From Desmodus rotundus (lineage: Eukaryota > Chordata > Mammalia > Chiroptera > Phyllostomidae): DNA of 64,000 nt. How positions within the stretch are numbered: the stretch's first letter is position 1; each line of letters begins with the position of its first letter. Of the stretch, positions 39,276 through 51,242 are shown in pieces. The DNA lies in the NCBI RefSeq assembly GCF_022682495.2, contig NC_071397.1, positions 16,874,739 through 16,938,738 on the forward strand, written 5' to 3'. Made by a program: the position numbers and the translations under genes. Under the pieces are notes generated by a model. It was given only the letters and a program-made list of their open reading frames with translations. It was not told the DNA's origin and did not search any database.

Positions 39276-39937
39276 CTACAGAAGAAAATGGGGAGGTTGC
39301 TGTGAGGAATCTGAGAGACTTAGAAAAAGACTTAAAAAGGAAGGAGTAGGACAGAAGAGATGGGTGTATTTTGGAGAGGCAAGAACAGAGGAATGATGGA
39401 GGGCAAGTGTGAATACATTGCCTAAAGGTGAAGAAAAGAAATGGTAAGGAGATGGTGTGGGGTGGGACATTTTCCAGGGCCAGGATCATATGGTGGCATC
39501 AGTCCCATGCAGTTTAACTAACTTTCTGGAGAAACAATGGGAAGAGGGACTTTGGGGCAAAGAGGAAATGAACATGGTTTGTGAATAATTATAAGCCATT
39601 TATTCAAAGCCCAAGATATAATCTTATTTAAATATAAATTCTTACTAAAGCATAAACTCTTCCCCCCTTTGCATATAGATGCCCACCCCACACTCAAGAG
39701 CCATGATATCCGAGTTCTAGAAAGTTCTGTTCCCTGACTAGTAAGCCAAAATTTTCCCTACAATGGGCTTGAAAGTGAACTGTCCTGTAGGGTTTCTAGA
39801 TGTGTTGAAATTTTATGATTCTTGTGTATTTCTTCCAGAACTTCAAAAGAAAAAGACCTAACTCAAAACTAGAATTCCTCAACTGAATCACTAGACCACT
39901 AGAGAGACTTAGCATTAACGGCAAGTGTCTCCCTCAC
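39276..39937 (-). other. PKHD1: PKHD1 intron 30
   Basis: A short 662-bp intron between exons 30 and 31. I see no repeat or gene in it; the first part, about 39300-39480, is purine-rich on the plus strand. Confidence 0.93.
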
Positions 39938-40133
39938 CCTTGTGAGCGAATGCCGATCCCACCGATGGAGACTGAGACTCTGTGGAAGCCGGCTGGCAGC
40001 GGGGGCAGCACCACCTGCAGGCCCTGAGCGGTCTTCGCGTGAACCCGAGCAGGGGACTCCTGGATGTGGACTTCCACACCCGTGTTTGGGTAGTCCACCA
40101 GCCGCGCCATCCCGATGAAAAGGGTCTCACCTC
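39938..40133 (-). CDS. PKHD1: PKHD1 exon 30 (IPT/TIG domain)
   Basis: A 196-bp exon, acceptor caatgcag, donor gtgagg. It starts with GA completing a Gly codon and reads [19 protein letters not shown], then [10 protein letters not shown], then LEU-rich [17 protein letters not shown] and ends GIRSQG. The [15 protein letters not shown] stretch is the C-terminal strand pair of a TIG fold. A VES SINE lies upstream in intron 29, with its near edge about 175 bp from this exon. Intron 30, to exon 31, is only 662 bp. Confidence 0.95.
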
Positions 40134-40308
40134 CTGCATTGAAAAGCATTCCTTAGCCTCTGTGATATGGGTTTGTGGCTTCAACCAGCTATTCAATTCT
40201 AAAACTGTCATTTATTATTAAATACATGGTTAGCCTGGTGCATAATAACACAATTGAGAGTTTTAGTGCCAACCTCATATTTTTCATGAAACTTCTAACA
40301 ATTTCTTT

Positions 40309-40502
40309 AGGAAGAGGGGGGAAGGGAAGGAGAAAGAGAGAAATGTTGATGTGAGGGAGAAACATCAATTGGCTGCCTTCCATACATGCCCCCAACCAGG
40401 GATCGAGCCTACAACCCAGGCATGCACCCTGACTGGGAATCGAACTGGCAACTTTTCAGTTTGTGGGACAATATCCAACCAACTGAGCCACACCAGCTGG
40501 GA
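40309..40502 (-). mobile_element. VES-type tRNA-derived SINE (bat), reverse orientation
   Basis: In reverse it has the head gtcccagctggtgtggctca, box B-like ggttcgattccc, the phrase gggtgcatgcctgggttgta and a body ending aacatttctctctttctcct. Diverged target-site copies flank it: ctaacaatttcttt at 40295-40308 and ctaacaatcccttt at 40503-40516. It lies in intron 29 in the same sense as PKHD1, about 175 bp upstream of exon 30, and has no clear A tail left. Confidence 0.9.
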
Positions 40503-40754
40503 CTAACAATCCCTTTCATAGAGCAACAGCCTATGACCTTAAGAGCATAAAAAGCAAATTTGTCAGGACAATTATACTCAAGAGGCAAACTAATTTATCT
40601 TTCTGTAGAGGCACACCAAAAGTAGTTTGAAGGGCTGATGGCCTTCACAACCAGCAAAGAGCACCCTATGTCCCATTTTTTTAACTTCCGCTTTTCTATG
40701 ATAGAAGTCTACAGCTGTATCTTCAGTGTGCACTGAACCCCGTAACAATGACAC

Positions 40755-40955
40755 ATAGGAGGACGTGTTTACAGTTTACAGAGCACTTTCACATGTGCTA
40801 TCCCACTTGACCTTCACACGGTCCTGACGAGATACATGGAGCAGTCAGCGGGACTGGCAATCAGCTTTTGAGAAAACTAAGGTTCAGCAGCCAAGGTTTG
40901 ATAGGTAATTAATGGAATTGTCAAGGCCTAAGCCCCCAGTCTTCTCTCACACTTA
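40755..40955 (+). repeat. MIR-type SINE
   Basis: Phrases ttacagagcactttcacatg, atcccacttgaccttcacac and a core with gagaaaactaaggttcagca, then an end like ggtaattaatggaattgtc. Diverged but in MIR order. Confidence 0.65.
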
Positions 40956-42694
40956 AACATCTTTTTAGTTTAAACAGCAACTCTACTAAAATGCTCTGTA
41001 TATTGTGGACACTCTAATTTGATTCTTTCTACATCAAATATTATTCAGCACCAAGAGTAACATGCTGTAAGGAGTTCAAAAATAAGTTTCACGTAGACCC
41101 TGCCCTCAAAGAGACCTCAAAGGTGCTATACTAGGTGCCAAAGTAGCTTCCGTTATAAGACCTACCATAAGAGAGGTGAAAATTGAGCATCGATTGTTCA
41201 AGTCAGAGCAATGCTTAAAATATCTAGAAAGGCCTTGTGGGGAAGATGGTGCTTGAAATTCAGTTTGAAAGCTAAATCCCAAGGGGCCACAATAGACAAG
41301 AGGGGATTTACAATTCATTTCTAAAATCTTCACAGTTTTACCCAAAGTCTTTTGTGGCACTTTCCCCTTCCATCATCCAGTGGCTTTGGAGAAGGAAAGA
41401 GAATTGGGTGACTTTCTGGAAGACCAGATACATGTACACACAGTGAAGGACTCTAGTAGACTAGGCCGAGGTAATGGTGATTCTGTGAATGAAGACCAAG
41501 AAGCCAGTTCTATGGGGTCTCTACTTAATTCAGTGGACAGTAGAGGCCTCCAATGTTTTCTACACAAAGAAATGTGACTGAAGATATTGTTCCAATTTAT
41601 AAGATCAGTTGAAGAGATAGGGAGGGGAAATCCATTCTGCAGACAACTGGAGTCTTTAAAAGGCTAGAAATCCAGTGTGCAATGGCAGGAGTGAACATGA
41701 ATAAACAGGCATCTAAAACTCCTTTAGCTGCTAACGTTTGAGAACTGCCACAGAGCTGGCATCTATAAAACACCATGGCCAATTCGATGAGGAGGAGAAG
41801 AGGTCACTTAAAGCTGATTGCCAGATAAATGTCAAAGAGGAGAGTTTGAGGCATGTTGAAAAAATTGAATTTAAAAATTGAATATAATTAAAGCCTTGCC
41901 CTGCCATTGAATCACCTCTGTGACTCACTTTGGGTTCTCAAAACCTCGGATGTTTCATCAGTGAGACGGTAAGAGCGCACCCTGTGTGGGCTGTTGGAAG
42001 GACTAAGTTAGACAGCCTAGGTCAGCCTCTGGTGCAGCACAGGATTGAAAAGCCCTCAATTCACTTTCTCCACATCCTCCTTCTTTCTTGTGTCTTCCCA
42101 ACCTTGTTCCAACTGTGAAGTCTGAAGCCTCAGAATGGTGAGTTCAAGCAATTTCAGGGTTGAGAAAGACAAAATAAATGACTTCAAGGTAACAGAGCAC
42201 AAAAAACCTGAGCTTTGTATGGGTGGTGCTTTCACAGGTTCACACAGATGCACAATCTCACAGCGGCAACAGTAAGGGACCATCACCCAGAAGGCGAGGA
42301 AGGCAAGGAAAGCCCTGGGGGTAGCGCGGTCGGAGAGGGGTGTATGTGTCTAGATGATGTCACTTAGTGCGATGGGTAGGGTGGGTAGTCTTTGGGTTCC
42401 AGAGCTCCGAAGGGCACCGAGGGTTTAGAGTTCTTCATGCCCCAGGTTTATGTTATCTACATCTGGCAGATATCGGGTGCAGTTTTACAGGGCATACAAA
42501 GCAGGCAGTCACTAAAATACCAAAAAATTACTTTGGGGGGCTATATTTAAAATAATTAAGTATGAAAAATTTGAGTTTCATACTGACAGTTGAGTTTCCA
42601 CAGCAGACTCCCAGCCTGCTGTGAAAAAGTAAACAGCATTGGGCCAATACACAGAGGCCCCCTTCGGCTCATTACTATAACACGACACCTGGAG

Positions 42695-42895
42695 AATGAT
42701 GGCAGTTACCTCAGCAAAGCATTTATTGAGTGCGTACCCCATGTTAGCTCCTGGACTAGGTACCGTCAGCTGCTTTATCTCTAACTTGCACAATAACCTT
42801 GAAAGAATTATTCCCACCTAACAATGAAAGGAACTAAAGACAAAGGATGTTAACTATCTTGCCCAAGCGGTGGGTGGGCTGGGATTCATTAATAT
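42695..42895 (+). repeat. MIR-type SINE
   Basis: Phrases ttattgagtgcgtaccccat, gcacaataaccttgaaagaa, cccacctaacaatgaaagga and aactatcttgcccaagcgg. Confidence 0.65.
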
Positions 42896-43894
42896 CTAGT
42901 GCTAAATGCCTGGGGAAGAAACACTGTAATGATTCCGCACATCGAAGTCCCCTCCATCCCGACCCCTCCTGTCTGTTTGGCTCCTGTTGGCTTTATTGTC
43001 ACATTCAACATCATCATCTCCTGGATGGAGATGTATCACACTACGCTTTCAGACTTTCCCCATAGACTACCGCTCTCTGTGGATTTTATAGCACGTTCTT
43101 TACTCTGCCTGTAGAAAGATTTACATGCAAGCGTACATTCTGCAAATAACGCATCCTGCTGTATACATCAATATCATGAACTCCTTGGATGCTTGGTCAG
43201 TTGTCCAGCTAATCCTAGATGCCTTTGAGGCACTGATACAATATACTTATTCTTTTCATTATAGGTAAGAAATTTTATTAAAAGCCAAAATCACTGAAAT
43301 CTGAATAGAACACAAAGCTCCCCCCACCCCGCCCCTTTTCTACTTCGTTGGGAAGAATCTATACCACGAAGGAATTTTACACACTTTGGTTGCCTAAGGC
43401 AGCAAATTCTTCTTCTGCGCTATCTGAGATGAATAATATTGAGAAGCTAAAGGACACTTCCCTTTATTTATGTACTCCAGAGCAATAGAAAATGAAAATA
43501 GTACCAGGAAAATTGATTCCCAGGGTTTTTTTTTTTGTGGGGGGGAGGGATTTGATGGTCTTTTATAATAAACTCATATGGCTGCCATAACTCCTCTGTC
43601 ATCTGCCATTCAATTAATCAGAAAGGTGTGTTACCTGGCACTTTTCCAAATCTATATGGCCTGACATGATAATAAATTGTTATATTTTTATCTTGTCATA
43701 TCACCTGAATTATCAAAAAAATATTAAGTTGTTTCATGCAGTTGTGTGCTAAAGAATCCATTCTTTTTATATATGGTATGTGTCAAGGAACAAGACTTCT
43801 TGGACACCCAGGGTAATCAGAACACCCTATTCTCTAATCATATCAAAAAACTGCTATAATAGAATATGATGCCCAAAACAGTATTTTATAGTAA

Positions 43895-44130
43895 ACTCAA
43901 CTCAGAATGGCTAACTGCTTGGAATCTGCAACCAGGTGGCTTGGTTCAAATCCCAGCTCTGCTACTTACTAAAGGTAACATCTTAGACAAGTTATTTATT
44001 CTTTCTATTCCTTACCTGTTAACTGAGGCTAATAATTGTGTAAATTAGGGACAAGAATTCAAGTCTATTATATGCTCATGCTATTGACACATACTAGGCA
44101 CTTAATAAATTGTTGTTGAATTGTTACCTT
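43895..44130 (+). repeat. MIR-type SINE
   Basis: A near-complete order: aaccaggtggcttggttcaa, atcccagctctgctacttac, gacaagttatttattctttc, a core with aactgaggctaataattgtg, and an end at cacatactaggcacttaata. Confidence 0.8.
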
Positions 44131-44371
44131 TAACTTCCCGTGTCATTTTCATGGTGGAATAGTCCCAGTTTTACAGAGTGAAAATAAATGCAAGAAGATT
44201 TATTCAACGATGGCAAAAATGAGAATACCAATCTCTTAGTTTTCAGAAAAATAACTTTCATGCAACATATAACACTAAATAAAGCTCAATAAAATGTATA
44301 AGCCATTGTTTTCTTTTTTATGGAATCAATGATCTAAAAATAAAATGATTCTTTGATATCATGTATTTTAC

Positions 44372-44507
44372 CTGCTATGTTGCTCCTGTTTCTGCTCAGA
44401 GACGTGATCACAGGATTTAAAGAGGAGACGTATGTAAATGCCATGGAGAGAACTGCAGAACGGTCCCCGCTGATCACAGTCACATTCACAACGGGTCCAT
44501 CTTTTCC
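44372..44507 (-). CDS. PKHD1: PKHD1 exon 29 (end of one TIG domain, start of the next)
   Basis: A 136-bp exon beginning at a codon boundary after tttcag and ending phase 1 at donor gtaaaa. It reads [20 protein letters not shown], then [17 protein letters not shown] and [19 protein letters not shown] is the usual end of one TIG domain (FxY) followed by the proline that opens the next. The NVT and NRS sequons are potential glycosylation sites. The donor departs from consensus at +4 to +6 (aaa). Confidence 0.95.
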
Positions 44508-46559
44508 CTGAAACATCAATATTTTAAATCAAACCTCAGTAAGTAAGAACGGCATGAGAGAACTTCATAGAGAATTAGTTTAAAAGGTTAACTTTATGAA
44601 AATTGTGTTCAGAGAGTATATTTGCTACTTTCAAGTTCTCTCTCACACACAAACACACACTGTGACAAATGCTTATAACAGGCAAGTGCAGCATCCAACT
44701 GATTAAACAAGAATTATTTTCAATTAACACACCAGTTAATTCTGCAAGAAAATGCAGTTTCAAATAAACATCCATACCTAGCTAAACTATCCATCAAGGA
44801 TGAGAACACTTTCAGACATGTAAGTGCTTGGAAAACTTCCCTCTGACACATTCTTTCTTAGGGTGTTTCTTAACGCTATGATCTCATAGAATAAACAGTA
44901 GCCAAAAGAGAAAAAGATATTCTAATATGTACTCCAAGAAATGACTCTACCAGGAGAGCAATCAAGGAAAGTGCTAGGATAAAATCTATAGAATAGATCT
45001 AAACAACATCAAATTTGATTTAATCAAGAAAGAGGGAGCTTCAATAAAAAGTAACTAATAAGATGCAATTTTTTCTTAAGATAGAGGATTTTATTATGAG
45101 GAAGACATGCTTTAAAAAGCTCTAAGAAAAAAACTGTAAATACATATATACATGTACATATATATATATATTCACCAATTCTGCCAGTATCATTTAAATA
45201 GTTACAATAATGTAAGCATAGTTTATTGATTTAAGAAATAATGGTTTTATAACTATATTCAAAAGAATTAAAAGTGGTTGTTTCAGAAAGGGAAACTTGA
45301 AGAAGGGCAGAGGGAGTAGGAGAGTATGATTATTTTACTATTTTCCTTTTAAACTTTGCATATATTACTTTGATCAAAATTAAAAGTTTGTTTTTTAGTG
45401 TTTATTCTCTTGAGTAAAAGAAATCTAAACAATACAAAATTTACTCATTAAAATGTAAATATATATTAAAGTGATGATGTCCAGTGTTGGCCAAAGCACC
45501 AGAAATCAGGCACTTGTACAATGATAGCAAGAATATAAATTCAAAAGGAATTTCAGACAACTGGATACTACATATTCTGAGAAAAGTAAATATGACCAAA
45601 ATTATAGTGATTGGGATGATGAAAGCTCTGTTGTTTAAAATAGGAAATTTTTGATATTATCTTAATGTCCACTAATAGGGAATAGTTAAACAAATTACAA
45701 TACAACCATATATTGCAATTGCATGCAGTTTATATGCAAAAGCTAACATTTCATAATATTTGAGTAACTGGATAAGATAAAAATGTGGCACCAGCGATCA
45801 AAGATTATTCTGAACCCTCTCCTCCAGAGATCTTTATTTGTTCAGTAAACAACCATCTGTGTGGGTCACGGACGTACTAGGAACATCGATGACACTGACG
45901 TCAGCTCTGACCACAAAGCTCAGCCTCAGCTGTGAGCATGGCTCTCAGTAACAGCGCCAGGGAGGGACCGGGGCTCAAATCTCTAACAGGCTACGAGAGA
46001 GTACTAACTAAAGAAGAAGAAAAAAATAGGACAGTGAAGGAAGGGACTTGTTTTTAACGGGGAAAGGAAACAGTAGGAAATAACCAAGAAACTATTTTAT
46101 AGGAACAAAATATTCCAGAAGTGTCTAAGTTAGTGTCTAGATTCCACCATTCACATCCATCCCAGAAAACAAAATTGCTGGTAAAAACTAAGTTATCTGT
46201 TGTTTGCTTAAGATAGACGTGAGATTGAAAGATATATAAGTTACACACCAACACTCAGAAGGGTCACTAGATGAACTTATTTATTATGTGGCGCTAATAT
46301 TCATTGAGCATATGGCCTGGGACTTCCTTCTTTGTCTTCTTTTAAAGAAAATTATGTGATGTTAATTACAAGCCCCAGGGGTGGGAGGCAGCTTCCCACT
46401 TCATAGCAGAACTGGCAATATAAACAATATGAGCATTCTCTCATGATGAAAAGGTCACGTCAATTAATTTAGTTCTCAGAAATGATTCACTGACAACCTT
46501 ACACTACATGGTAATGGTCACCCACGCAGACAGAAGGGATGCCAAAGGATTCCACTCAC
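44508..46559 (-). other. PKHD1: PKHD1 intron 28
   Basis: 2.05 kb. It holds a TATA-rich stretch at about 45140-45175 and an old L1-like piece (listed). No coding signal. Confidence 0.92.
45460..45795 (+). mobile_element. Ancient L1-like 3' fragment
   Basis: It follows the late ORF2 region of old L1s: gtccagtgttggccaaagca, then ttgtacaatgatagcaagaa, and cttaatgtccactaataggg with aatagttaaacaaattacaa. Frame is lost. Confidence 0.6.
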
Positions 46560-46690
46560 TCTGGGTGGAACTTGGCATTGAATTCTTCGTGAGTTGCTTG
46601 TGGTGACATTGATGGCACAGGACTGAGATCCAAATAACACCAGGCTGATGTCTTCCAAACTAGAACCTTGGATGGTGGCCCAGAGCCCTC
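46560..46690 (-). CDS. PKHD1: PKHD1 exon 28 (first half of an IPT/TIG domain)
   Basis: A 131-bp exon, acceptor gttacag, consensus donor gtgagt. With the G carried from exon 27 it reads [20 protein letters not shown], then [19 protein letters not shown], and ends QVPPR at a codon boundary. This is the N-terminal half of a TIG domain: GG-turn, IxG strand, LxGxxxC and a final C.VPP strand. It is separated from exon 27 by about 15 kb of intron packed with retroelements, and from exon 29 by about 2 kb. An open frame extends on both sides of the exon through intron sequence; the splice sites and the phase define the real coding part. Confidence 0.95.
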
Positions 46691-48904
46691 CTGTAACAAC
46701 GACAACAACAACAAAAAATGCCTTTTCGGATGGGATATACAGCCACACAGGCAGACAAAAATTACTTATCCACAAGATAGATAAAACGCAACTAAAATTT
46801 GAAGCTCCTTAATCAAAATACAAGGCATGCTCAAACTGCAGAGAAAGAGTAAAGCTAAGTATATAAACTGCTGTACAGAGAAGTAGAAATGGTGACTAGA
46901 GGGCAGAGAGAAGGAGAAATGTACCTTGGAGTTACTTACGAAGAAAACAGAGAGAGACAATACTACCACAAGTCAGAGACCTCTGAAAAACCCTTCCTGC
47001 TGGAGATTTTTAAATGTCATCCCTGACAATCCTATAAAACTTATTTTTTTCCAGAAATATGAAGCATTGTACAAGGGAGAATCCCCGTAGAAAGAGCAGT
47101 GGGCCCAGAGTCAGGGACATAGACTGTGCTGTCAATTAAAGCAGATCCTTTGTAGTACTGTCCCTGAGCTCACTGCTTGTGACTTTCCTCATCTTGGAAA
47201 CACAGCCTCCTGTACTGGGTTGTGGGGAGAAGACGGCAGCTGAGTAGGTGGAAGCTGAGCCCGCTTGCTTGTGCCCCCACACAGATTTTCAGCTGATCTC
47301 CCGACCAGTGACCTGAACAACCAATGGGATCTTAGCTGATAGGAATTTTTGAAGCCAAGGAGTACAGAGGAAGCTTTGCACTGTCCAGTAAGTGATTTAT
47401 AAGTTGGAGGGTAAATAACCTGCATGAGATACCTGGAGCAAAAGAGAGAACAGAGGAGAGAAAAACACAGCTTAGTAGCTCCTGCCCCTCCCAGAGTTGG
47501 TGGGGGGGGGCCGTCCCTGCATAGGGAATCCCAACCCTAATCCGGAGAGACTTGGGAGGGTATATGGAGTCTGGGAGACTCAGGCTGTGCACACACAGTG
47601 AGCAGCATATCCAAAGCTGCAGCCCCAATGGGGAGAATTCAAGAGAAACTCCATCTCCTAAAGCTGTCAGAGGCACCAGGTGGGCTGTGGCCAGCCCTGA
47701 CTGAGAAAGACATTTTGCCTTTTGGGGAAGTGGAGTGCGCTGAGAGTGGACAGTGGCTCACAGCCGCAGTGGGGGTGCCACACAGGCACTTCTTTAAAGA
47801 CAGGAACAGAGATGTAGCTGAGCAGAGAACCCGCCTGAACACAGTTGCCCTGCCAACAGAGGCCAGATTCAAAACACAGTTTGTACCCACTGAAGCCAGC
47901 TACCTAGGAAGAGTAGAAGGCTGCACAGCAAAGGGATTGCAGTGAAGGGATTGCAGGGTCACACCCAGCATGGCTGGTGAGTAGGGGGGCTGCACACGGA
48001 ATGGAGGATTTGGGTTTGAGTCTCCTGCGAGAGCAGTGATCTAGGAACTCAAAGGGCTAGAGCCACGAGCCTGAGATTCTTTACAGCCAGGCAAGGCCAC
48101 TCCAACAGTGGAGTACAAACCTCTGGGAAGGGGAAGGCATACCCTTTCTCTTCCTGCAGGACTGCAACCTCTGCAGAATAGTAAGGCCAGGCTCAAGAAT
48201 CACCTGACAGGCACATATATTCAGGGGAAAGAGAATCCCCAAAGGACCCCTTATGAACTTTTATCAGATGTTATGCTGGCTCCTCCTTGGATCCTATTCC
48301 ACTGAAAACAGCAGAGTAGAGAGATTAGAAACTGGTGCAGTGAGAGGTATTCAGGGCCCTGCCTAGCCGCAACTCTCACACAGAGCTGCCACCAGCACCA
48401 AGCAGGAAAGAGCTGACCTTCTTACACAGATTGGCCCCTCACATGAAACAGACAGCTAAATCATCAGAAACTGTACATTACTGGAAATAATCTGGGACAG
48501 ACCAAGATGTGTGGTGCAGGGGCAGGGGAATATACCCACCATCTTCCTTGAAGGCTGAGCAGCGCCTCCTGGAGGGAGATCCAGGGATCCCACCCTCCTG
48601 ATCACACCAGAGGCCCCTCTGGAGGTAGGTGGAGGCGGTATATGTAGTGCTTGTTGGATGTTAGATGAACCACCTGTGGACATTGTGCTGATAAAAAGCC
48701 AGCAGGGCAGAAGAGTGAGGGCCAGCCAAGCCTGAAGGAGATAGCCACAGACTATCTCTTGTAATCTGCATATCACTTGTAACCTTAAACAGGCTGCTCT
48801 AAAGCTAGACTGAGACACCAGCTGCCATCAGGGATGGACCCTGAAGGAAAAGACAGTGGGACAACAACACTAGATACTACTGAGGTGAATTCCACCTTGT
48901 TATT

Positions 48905-49845
48905 TTTCATCATTTGTGCTATTTTTCCTCCTGCGTAGCTTTTGAACATTGTTTGTTTTCAATTTTGTTCCTATTATTTTACTATTTTTTTATTCACATC
49001 TATTATTTTTGTTATTACTTTTTTATTTTTTATTTTAGTTTTAATTCCAATCTCATATTTTACTCTTCCCTTCTCTTATTCTATTTTGCCTTTATCCTTC
49101 TCTTTCTTATTTTTGTTTCAAATTTTATTTTTTCCCTTTGCATACCTCATTTCAATTCCTCACTATTTCTCCTTCCTTCATCCTTTCAAAACCATCTTTC
49201 TTTCCAATAGTCACCTCACATTCTTTTCCCTGTTCTAATAATATCCTTATTGTTGTCCCACATTTGTTAATATTTGCTCACTTGTCATTGATATTAGGGT
49301 TGTTGTTGCATTTCTTCAATTGTATCCCTAGTTGTTCACTATATTTTTTATTTTAAATCTCATATTTTACTGTTCCCCTGCCCTACTCCATTTCGCCTCC
49401 CTCCTAACCTGTCTTATTTTTATTTTAAATTTTATTTTCTCCCTTTCTTATCCAGGTGTCTAACCTTTACACCAATTATTTCTCTTCCCTCTATCCTCTC
49501 AAAACCAGTTATCTATCCTTTAGACATCTCACAATCTTTTTTTCTTTTCTATCTTTTTTTTTCTTACAATATTATTATTTGCTTTCCACCTTTATTATTT
49601 TTTGCTCCTTTGTCATGGACATCACAGCAGTGATTGTTTTCCTTCAACTTGGTTCCTATTTTATCTCCAAACCTCATACTGTACTCTGCTTTTCTCTTTA
49701 CTCCAGTTTGCCCTGTTCCTTCCCTATTGTATTTATGCTGTAAATTTTATTTTCTCCTTTTTTCACCTTGTTTCTATTCCACACCATTATTATTTCTCCT
49801 ATCCCTACCCTCTCAAAATCATTTTTCTTTCTGTTAGTCAGTTCA
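48905..49845 (+). repeat. Three tandem ~312-bp T-rich units in the L1 5' region
   Basis: Related segments recur with a regular spacing. Anchors with ctctcaaaaccag or tttcaaaaccatc lie near 49168, 49482 and 49795 (314 and 313 bp apart). A second anchor of the type aatctcatattttactcttc lies near 49050, 49358 and 49668. The units are diverged and have very high T content. They sit between the GC-rich start and ORF1. The Phe/Leu/Ser-rich open frames here are by-products. Confidence 0.75.
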
Positions 49846-50281
49846 TATTTGTCTTTTCTTTTTGTATATTATTCTTATTCACTTTCCACCTTTATTAATC
49901 TTAGCTCATTTGTTGTTGATATTGTGATAGTGGTTGAGGGTATTTTTGCTGGTTTGGGTGTTGATTGCTGAGTTGTTTTTGTTTTCTTCTGTCAACTCCT
50001 GTACCACAGCATACAAGATGTGGTGAGGGTTGTAACTCTCAGCCAGCCAGCCAGAGGGGGGACCCATCAATGAACAAGCCAACAACAACCAAAATCCAAA
50101 TACAACAGAGAGCCCACATAAAATGTGTAAAGGGCAACCCTAGAGTATCTAGCTCAGGACTTCAAGGAGACTGCACCACTGAGTCCCTCGGGACTCCTAC
50201 CACAGAAGGCCACTCCACAAAGAGAGGGAGTCAAAGTGGATTGATCTAATACACAGAAACAAACAAAAAGAGCCACCTAAT

Positions 50282-51192
50282 ATGAGGAGACAAAGAAACA
50301 ACCCTCAACTTAAAGAAAGGGAGGAATCCCCAGAAAGAGTGCTAACTGAAGTTGGGGCAAGCAATTTATCAGAAATAGAGTGCAAAGTGATGGTTACAAG
50401 GATGCTAAATGAACTTAGTGAGAACTACAAGGAACTTAGTGGGAACTACATCAGCATGAAAAAGGACATAGAAACTATGAATAAGAGCCAGGTGTAAGTG
50501 AAGAATAAAATATCTGAAATGATGAATACACTAGAAGAAATTAAAAGCAAGCTAGATGAAGCATAGGATCAAGACAAGCATATGAGTTAGAAGACAAGGT
50601 AGAAAAAAAACAGCCAGTCTGAGCAACAAAACAAAACAACAAGACTCAAAAAGAAAGATAGTTTGAGGGAACTGCAAGGCAACATGAACCATAACAATAT
50701 TCACATCATAGAGAATACAAGAGAAGAAAAGGAGAAAGGGAGAGAAAACCTGTTTGAAAAAATAATGACAGAAAACTTCCCTAACTTGGTGAGGAAAAAG
50801 TCACACAAGTTCAGGAAGCACAGATGGACCCAATCAAGATGAACCCAAAGAGGCCCACTCCAAGACACATCATAATTAAAATGGCAAAATCTAAACACAA
50901 AGAAAGAATCTTAAAAGCGGCAAGGGAGAAACATCTAGTAACATACAAGGGAGCTCTGATAAGGCTATTGGCTGATTTCTCAACAGGAACACTACAAGCC
51001 AAAAGGGAATGGCATGAGATATTCCAAGTAATGAAAAGCAAAGAACTGCAATCCAGACTACTCTATCCAACACGGCTCTCATTCAAAATGGAAGGCAAGA
51101 TAAGGAGCTTCCCATACAAAAAAAAAAAAAGGCTCAAAGGATACATCTCTACCAAACCAGCATTGCAAAAGATACTAAAGAGACTGCTTTAA
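50282..51192 (+). pseudogene. L1 ORF1 remnant (RNA-binding coiled-coil protein)
   Basis: The L1 ORF1 protein is an RNA-binding trimer that packages L1 RNA. A start at 50282 gives a 71-residue frame with an amphipathic, Glu/Lys-rich stretch like the coiled-coil part, and it ends at an early stop. A second open piece from 50824 to 51192 carries the conserved C-terminal region, with TPRHIIIKMAK, AAREKHLVTYKG, LLADFSTGTLQAKREWHE and a YPTRLSFKMEGKI stretch. The pieces are separated by stops and shifts, so it cannot make a full-length protein. Confidence 0.88.
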
Positions 51193-51242
51193 AAAGATGA
51201 AGAAAAAGAGAGCAAGAGGAACATAGGCACAAAGGGGAAAAA

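Larger units (their letters stand above)
40134..44371 (-). other. PKHD1: PKHD1 intron 29
   Basis: 4.2 kb with a VES SINE and three MIR-type elements, listed. The stretches 41000-42690 and 42900-43890 show nothing I can name. Confidence 0.92.

Noticed and set aside
48914..49971. Several hydrophobic Phe/Leu-rich frames on the plus strand, like small membrane proteins
   Set aside because: They come from the T-rich tandem units of the L1 5' region.
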